Source: Methylococcaceae bacterium
Lineage (GTDB): Bacteria; Pseudomonadota; Gammaproteobacteria; Methylococcales; Methylomonadaceae
DNA length: 51,080 bases
Reading direction: 5' to 3'
Assembly: GCA_029937975.1 (NCBI GenBank)
Contig: JAPYOW010000002.1
Span: 1 to 51,080, forward strand
Both the position numbers and the translations under genes were made by a program. Shown one piece after another: positions 45,738 through 51,080 of this stretch. How positions within the stretch are numbered: position 1 is the first letter of the stretch; every line of letters begins with the position of its first letter. The notes beneath the pieces are model-generated. The model did not search any database and was not told the DNA's origin. It was given only the letters and a program-made list of their open reading frames with translations.

Positions 45738-47476
45738 TTACCCGTCCAGAATTTTTAAAGAACGAATTCGGTTAATCGCTGCGACCACTTCATATACACG
45801 GGGCAGTGATAACATGCCTGGATAATCCGGCTGTAAAAAATCCAGACCCTGATCTTCTATTTGCTGATACAGCCAATATTGCACCTGCTGCGGTTCGTTT
45901 TTATGCGCCTGCATGACATCCCTGATTGTTAGCAGACAATATCCAATACTCAACAGCTGAGGCGCTTCGACAATTTGAGGCAAAGCTTCCAAGTTTATCT
46001 GCTCCATCCCATACTCTAATTGTTTAGGCGCATTGCGTAATGCTTTGATCCGTTGAGGCTGTGTTTTTTGCAGTCGGCGATTACTGTAGGATGGATCAAA
46101 ATTATCGGGAGAAAGCTCTCTGCGCGGGGGAAAACTTATCAGCTCATCATCTTCAATGATTTTACCCAACTTATCTCTGACTTTAGGCGTTAAATCATGA
46201 CAGCGGTAGTTTTCCATTAATAAACACGTATCGGCTTTTTGCAAGAAAGCACCGCCCCCCCCCGACCACCAGAATCATAGATTCTGGCATGTTGTTTCCA
46301 GATTGAACGCAGCGTGGAATATAGCGGCTTAATCGGGTCAGCATTGGCGCCCAATACCTTTTTTATCAATTCGTCACGAACCAGGAAATTGCTTGCACTG
46401 CTATCTTCATCAAACAATAACAAACGTGAGCCGGCTTGCATGGCTTCTATGATACTCGCCGCTTGCGAAGTACTACCACTGGCATTATCAGTACTGAAGG
46501 AATGAGTTGCAATACCATTAGGCAGCAAACCAATAAAGGGACTGATATCAACATTTTTTATACTTCGGCCTTCTTCGGCACAAACAAAAAACGCATCCTC
46601 TCTGGTCACAACATATTCTCGACCATCGCCCGGAATATGCGGGTATACACCGGCCAGAATAGCCTGTAATAAGGTGGATTTTCCATGATAACCACCGCCC
46701 GTAATGCAGGTAATTCCTTGCCGGATGGCCATCCCCTGAATAGTCTGGTTATCCGCCAGAGGAATATCCACTTGTAACGCCAAAGGGGAATGAAAACAGC
46801 GGCTTTTATCCGCCCTAACCGGCTGGTCGTCAACCCCACTTTGCCTAGGCAGACGGGCTCCATTATTGATAAAAACGCAATAGCCGTTTGCTATCAGGTA
46901 GTCATCGATTTGCTGCCGGGTGTTCTGGATTGCTACCCCCTGAGTTAACCGTTGTTTTGCAGCTTCATCATAATTTTTGTAAAACAGACTGTAGTTAACA
47001 ATACGCGGTAATTCCTGAGAAAACACGACCCATGCTTGCTCAGTATCAAGCTGCCCCCCTCTTGAACCTTTAGTGGGCAGACTAAAAACAAAGCGTATTT
47101 CAATAGTTTCATGCCCCAATAACACACTGTCTCGCGCCAGCATCTTCTGCCCCAGCGCAATGGTATGGAATGAACCACTGTCTTCCCGACCTCTATTCTG
47201 CCGGGCAAATTCAGTGATCGCTGCATTAAAACGGCGAATCAAAAAATCAGCAACAGCTAAACGACTCTGAGCGGATACGAAAAATTGTCGGGGAATATCA
47301 CTGGCTAGAAGGGATAGTTTAATCGCTGCAATAGAAGCGGGATTGGCACCTGGGCTGCCTTGTATCCGTATAAAATTAAAATCATAATGGGGGAAATGAA
47401 AAATACCCTGTAATTGGCGAATAACGTGATAAGGCTGATCAATCAAAGAATCAAGCTGTCTTTTTAATGACTTCAC
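45738..47476 (-). pseudogene. COG3044-type predicted ABC-class ATPase, split into two frames (46217..47476 and 45738..46244) at a G9 tract
   Basis: Walker A ITGGGYHGKSTLLQAIL, HIPGDGREYVVT, FSTDNASGSTSQAASIIEAM, LLLFDEDSSASNF, then frame change at poly-G and continuation KADTCLLMENYRCHDLTPKV; may be functional if slippage or phase variation restores frame. Confidence 0.85.
46255..46263 (-). repeat. Homopolymer G9 (C9 on plus strand) in the ATPase coding region
   Basis: caccg-CCCCCCCCC-gacc on plus strand. Confidence 0.95.
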
Positions 47477-47485
47477 GATGGGAAA

Positions 47486-48124
47486 TTACCATGCATTCTC
47501 TGAAATAAATTCACCCAGAGGCTTTGCCTGGGCCCAGTTTTCCATTTCTAACATAGGTTTTGGATAAAACTCAGCAACATGCCCTAAACATAAAATAGCA
47601 ATAGGCTGACTGCCCCGGGGCATATGCAACAGGGCTGCCAACTGCTGAGGGTCAAATAATGAAACCCAACCCATTCCCAAACCTTCAGCTCTGGCAGCTA
47701 ACCACAGGTTCTGTATGGCACAGGCCGTGGAAGCCAAGTCCATTTCTGGCAAAGTGCGCCGCCCAAATATATGCTGCTCCCGATGGTCTTGAAGTGCAAC
47801 CACCATGAGCTCTGCACATTCCAGAATACCTTCCACTTTAAGCTTCATGAATTCATCTTCTCTTTCAGCCAAGGCCTTTGCTGTTGCGATTCTTTCTTGT
47901 TCAACCTGTTGATGAATACTGGCTCTGAGTTGTTTATCCGTAATTCTGATAAATCGCCACGGTTGCATTAAGCCGACACTGCCGGCCTGATGTGCGGCTT
48001 GCAATAAATGACGAATGATTTCCGGGTCGATGGGGTCAGGGAGAAAATGACGCATATCACGGCGTTCTGCGATAGCCTTATAGACAGCTGCTCGTTCCTT
48101 ATCATCAAAGCGATGTTTGTTCAT
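47486..48124 (-). CDS. bluB: 5,6-dimethylbenzimidazole synthase
   Basis: RRDMRHFLPDPIDPEIIRHLLQAAHQAGSVGLMQPWRFIRI; nitroreductase-like fold signature of BluB. Confidence 0.95.
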   Translation of the reverse strand: MNKHRFDDKERAAVYKAIAERRDMRHFLPDPIDPEIIRHLLQAAHQAGSVGLMQPWRFIRITDKQLRASIHQQVEQERIATAKALAEREDEFMKLKVEGILECAELMVVALQDHREQHIFGRRTLPEMDLASTACAIQNLWLAARAEGLGMGWVSLFDPQQLAALLHMPRGSQPIAILCLGHVAEFYPKPMLEMENWAQAKPLGEFISENAW

Positions 48125-48843
48125 ATCAGCACACTCATCAAAATACTCACCTCAACCAGTTCGACTGTGGCTCCGTAGACATCCCCTGTGACACCGCCTA
48201 AACGCTTGTTAGCCAGTCTGCGAATAATAAAAATCATCAGGAATACAGCAACAAGCGCTAATATACCTAGAAAAAATACCGTGATTAGCAGCCACAAAAA
48301 AATAGTTATGTTGACCGCGCCTTGAGGCAAATTCGCGATGAGTTTCTCAGCCAAGCCACCGGTCCGAATATAGTCGCTGGTAGACATCAACATTAAAATG
48401 GCCAACCGTCCTAACAGCGGTGTCAATAGCAAAACAGAAAGAGCCTGTTTCTCTATAATACTACTAATTAACGACCATTTAAGTAATAACAGCAACACCA
48501 GAACCAGCACCGCTATCGGTCCTGCCGCAGGATCCTTCATAATTGCCAGACTGCGTTGCCGGTTACCAAAACCGCCCACCCAGGCATCCGCGCAATCGGC
48601 TAAACCATCAAGGTGCAAGCCGCCTGTGATGGCCACCCAGAGTATTAACACCAGTACCGCCTGTGTTGAAATAGAATACCTTACCAGCAACAGTGAGCTT
48701 GCAGCCAGCAGACAGCCGATTAACAGTCCGATAACAGGGTAAAAGAGAACAGACTGTCCTAATTGTTTTTGGCTAGCAGTGAATGAATGGGTAACAGGGA
48801 TAACTGTTAAAAACTGCAGAGCTAATAGCAATGAATTCATCAC
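48121..48843 (-). CDS. cobS: Adenosylcobinamide-GDP ribazoletransferase
   Basis: LQFLTVIPV...GGLHLDGLADCADAWVGG. Confidence 0.95.
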   Translation of the reverse strand: MMNSLLLALQFLTVIPVTHSFTASQKQLGQSVLFYPVIGLLIGCLLAASSLLLVRYSISTQAVLVLILWVAITGGLHLDGLADCADAWVGGFGNRQRSLAIMKDPAAGPIAVLVLVLLLLLKWSLISSIIEKQALSVLLLTPLLGRLAILMLMSTSDYIRTGGLAEKLIANLPQGAVNITIFLWLLITVFFLGILALVAVFLMIFIIRRLANKRLGGVTGDVYGATVELVEVSILMSVLI

Positions 48844-48889
48844 GCAAAATTGAGCTATGGATTTTAAGAAATAACCTTATCATAAGAAT

Positions 48890-48925
48890 AAGCCCCTTTC
48901 AGCAGAAATCTGCTGAAAGGGGCTT
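48890..48925. repeat. 36-nt near-perfect palindrome (17-bp arms) between CSD/TM2 gene and cobS
   Basis: AAGCCCCTTTCAGCAGA-AA-TCTGCTGAAAGGGGCTT; no poly-T tail on either strand. Confidence 0.85.
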
Positions 48926-49020
48926 CATTGCATGCCCGCAATGCTCTGCGGAAAAGGCAATGAATTAATGATAACTATGACTCTAGTCTATGCATTGCAT
49001 GCGCAAGAAACCGGAGAAAA

Positions 49021-49455
49021 TTATTTTAACATCCGGCCCTTGGCATCTTTAGAAATCAGTCCACCAAATATTAAAAAGCCTTCAATAAACCCCCAGACAA
49101 CCGCAAATCCCGGTGCACCAAGAAACAACATGACAGCCGTCAGTAAAATCTGAACACAAGCAATCCAGTAAAAACCCAGATAAATTCTGTGCAACCCCAG
49201 GAAACCGGTCAATAACCCGAGCAATGCCGCTATTACGCGACGTTTAACCGGCACCATAGTGTGTTGGATAACCCCCTCGGCCGAACTGATTTGCGTCGCA
49301 CTGCCATCATCTTCCGGCAGAAAATCAACATCATTGCCAACTTCAGGCTCGACATCTAAACCCCAGTCATCAATATGAAACTCATAAAACTTATCATCAC
49401 ACCTGATAGCACCGGTTTGGCGCTCATCATCATAACTTTCAACATGCCCAATCAT
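49021..49455 (-). CDS. Cold-shock-like domain fused to TM2 membrane domain
   Basis: N-term MIGHVESYDDERQTGAIRCDDKFYEFHIDDWG..VGNDVDF (OB/CSD-like); C-term ALLGLLTGFLGLHRIYLGFYWIACVQILL...WGFIEGF (TM2). Confidence 0.75.
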   Translation of the reverse strand: MIGHVESYDDERQTGAIRCDDKFYEFHIDDWGLDVEPEVGNDVDFLPEDDGSATQISSAEGVIQHTMVPVKRRVIAALLGLLTGFLGLHRIYLGFYWIACVQILLTAVMLFLGAPGFAVVWGFIEGFLIFGGLISKDAKGRMLK

Positions 49456-49468
49456 TAATTTTTACCTT

Positions 49469-50512
49469 TTATTTTGTAACTGTTATTTTAGCTTGTTCAA
49501 ATGTAGCCATTTCATTATGTATTTTACACGCCATTTGTAGCAGAGGCACAGCGATAACAGCACCACTTGCTTCCCCTAACCGTAGCTCTAAATCTAATAA
49601 TGGCCGTGCTTGCAATTGTTCTAAAATCTGCTGATGGCCCTTTTCATCAGAACAATGCGCATAAAAAAACCAGGCCTGAGCCGCAGGATTTATTTTTATT
49701 GCCAATAAAGCCGCCACACTGGCAATAAAACCGTCTATCAGTACCGGCAAATGTTGCTGTGCCGCAGAAAGATAAGCACCCAGCAGAGCAGCAATTTCAA
49801 ATCCACCCAGATATTGTAGTACTTTCAAGGGTGATATTAAAAAACTTTTATGCAAATCAATCGCTTTTTCAATGATTCTGGCCTTATATTCAATCTTATT
49901 CGCCTGTAAACCGGTTCCCGCACCGGTAAGCTGGGTGGCGGTCAATCCGGTTAAAGCCACTGCTATGGCAGTGGCACTGGTGGTATTGGCAATCCCCATT
50001 TCACCGCCAATAAACAATTGGCTATGTTGTTTTATCGCTCTATTAATGGCATGTTTCCCAGTGCTGAGTGCGGCTTGCAATTGTGCTTCTGTCATTGCGG
50101 CCTGGGTAACAAGATTTGCCGTACCATTGCCTGCCCTTTCAACAATGACTTTATGGTGCTTAATCGCCTTAAGCAAACCGACATCAATCACTTCAAAATT
50201 AGCAGCAACATAGTGAGACAAGACATTGACAGCCGCGCCACCATTGGCAAAGTTTCGTACCATTTCTGCTGTCACCGCCTGAGGAAAAGCGGAAACAGCT
50301 TCCTTGGCCACACCATGATCCGCCGCAAACACCGAAACCCATACCCGCTCAATCATGGGATCACTGGTTTTCTGCAATGCCGCTAAACGGACAGCAATCT
50401 CTTCCAGCAAGCCCAGAGAACCCGGTGGTTTGGTTAATTGAGCCTGTCGCTGAAAAGCCTGTTGCTGAAAAAACTCATCAGGAGCGCTTATCTTGTTACT
50501 GAGCCAGTCCAC
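49469..50512 (-). CDS. cobT: Nicotinate-nucleotide--dimethylbenzimidazole phosphoribosyltransferase
   Basis: KLTKPPGSLGLLEEIA-like (QAQLTKPPGSLGLLEEIAVRLAALQ), VFAADHGVAKEAVSAFPQAVTAEMV. Confidence 0.97.
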   Translation of the reverse strand: MDWLSNKISAPDEFFQQQAFQRQAQLTKPPGSLGLLEEIAVRLAALQKTSDPMIERVWVSVFAADHGVAKEAVSAFPQAVTAEMVRNFANGGAAVNVLSHYVAANFEVIDVGLLKAIKHHKVIVERAGNGTANLVTQAAMTEAQLQAALSTGKHAINRAIKQHSQLFIGGEMGIANTTSATAIAVALTGLTATQLTGAGTGLQANKIEYKARIIEKAIDLHKSFLISPLKVLQYLGGFEIAALLGAYLSAAQQHLPVLIDGFIASVAALLAIKINPAAQAWFFYAHCSDEKGHQQILEQLQARPLLDLELRLGEASGAVIAVPLLQMACKIHNEMATFEQAKITVTK

Positions 50513-50515
50513 AGT

Positions 50516-51037
50516 TTATTTTAAAATTTGAGGCAAACCTGCCGTCATTAACACAACACGGTGACTTAATAAGGCAATTTGTTGATGTAAAAAACCGGCT
50601 TCATCCACAAATCGGCGTGTCATTTTATGCATAGGAATAACACCTAGCCCTACCTCATTGCTCACCAGAATGAGCTGTCCGGAGAAATTTGATAAGGCCT
50701 CGTATAAGGCCTGGGTTTCTTGCTGAAATACTGCCTGCTGCAACTCACCTTGCCGGTTGAATAAGATGTTACTCAGCCACAAGGTTAAACAATCAACCAG
50801 CAGACAAACATTTTCCTTATCCTGGCTTTTTATGCTTTTAGCTAACTGTATGGGTTCTTCAATCGTCGGCCAATGCTTAGGCCTCGTTTGCTGGTGGTGT
50901 AAAATCCTTGCTTGCATTTCCGCATCACCGGCTTCTGCAGTGGCAAGATAAATGACCTGTTTTCCAGAGTTCGCGGCTTGTTGTTCAGCATAGCGACTTT
51001 TCCCTGACCGTGCGCCCCCCAGTACCAGCTCAATCAT
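50516..51037 (-). CDS. cobU: Bifunctional adenosylcobinamide kinase/guanylyltransferase
   Basis: MIELVLGGARSGKSRYAEQQA; VDCLTLWLSNIL; VSNEVGLGVIP. Confidence 0.97.
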   Translation of the reverse strand: MIELVLGGARSGKSRYAEQQAANSGKQVIYLATAEAGDAEMQARILHHQQTRPKHWPTIEEPIQLAKSIKSQDKENVCLLVDCLTLWLSNILFNRQGELQQAVFQQETQALYEALSNFSGQLILVSNEVGLGVIPMHKMTRRFVDEAGFLHQQIALLSHRVVLMTAGLPQILK

Positions 51038-51080
51038 CGCTTAGACGAACAGCTAACACATCACACACAGCATGATGCAA

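Noticed and set aside
48932-49153. Plus-strand 73-aa ORF overlapping the CSD/TM2 gene
   Set aside because: Antisense to a well-supported CDS and no domain signal.
51038-51080. Cobalamin riboswitch upstream of cobU
   Set aside because: Only 43 nt are available before the window edge and no B12-box-like core is visible; cannot be judged.

Overview
Gammaproteobacterial chromosome segment; gene order and protein style suggest a Methylococcales-like organism (inference only). Most of it is core information-processing DNA. On the minus strand there is one unbroken cluster from a tRNA array (Tyr-Gly-Thr, Trp) through secE-nusG-rplKAJL-rpoBC-rpsLG-fusA-tuf-S10/spc/alpha operons to rplQ (about 33.8 kb down to 3.4 kb). 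Flanking it are a divergent tungstate-type tupC/tupA pair, fdxA, the lolB-ispE-tRNA-Gln-prs-rplY-pth block divergent from hemA-prfA-prmC, murJ/rpsT, and a cobalamin late-step block (cobU-cobT-CSD/TM2 protein-cobS-bluB) followed by a COG3044-type ABC-class ATPase. I see no CRISPR array, prophage, intact IS element or obvious new defence system. The signals most worth following are: (1) a 9-nt G homopolymer that exactly splits the COG3044-like ATPase into two overlapping frames (phase variation, slippage/-1 frameshifting, or sequencing error); (2) a promoter-proximal motif ATAATAGYCRGTTCT shared by three translation-related promoters; (3) a ~10-aa insertion in EF-Tu directly after the NKAD motif; (4) clean absence of tufB between tRNA-Thr and tRNA-Trp, with a near-consensus promoter in its place; (5) a cold-shock-like/TM2 fusion protein and the ATPase inside the cobalamin locus; (6) a standalone JAMM protein coupled to prmC; (7) a large nested hairpin leader before rpsL and a terminator-like palindrome inside pth. 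rpmJ (GTG start, 37 aa) is missing from the ORF track and was recovered by hand.
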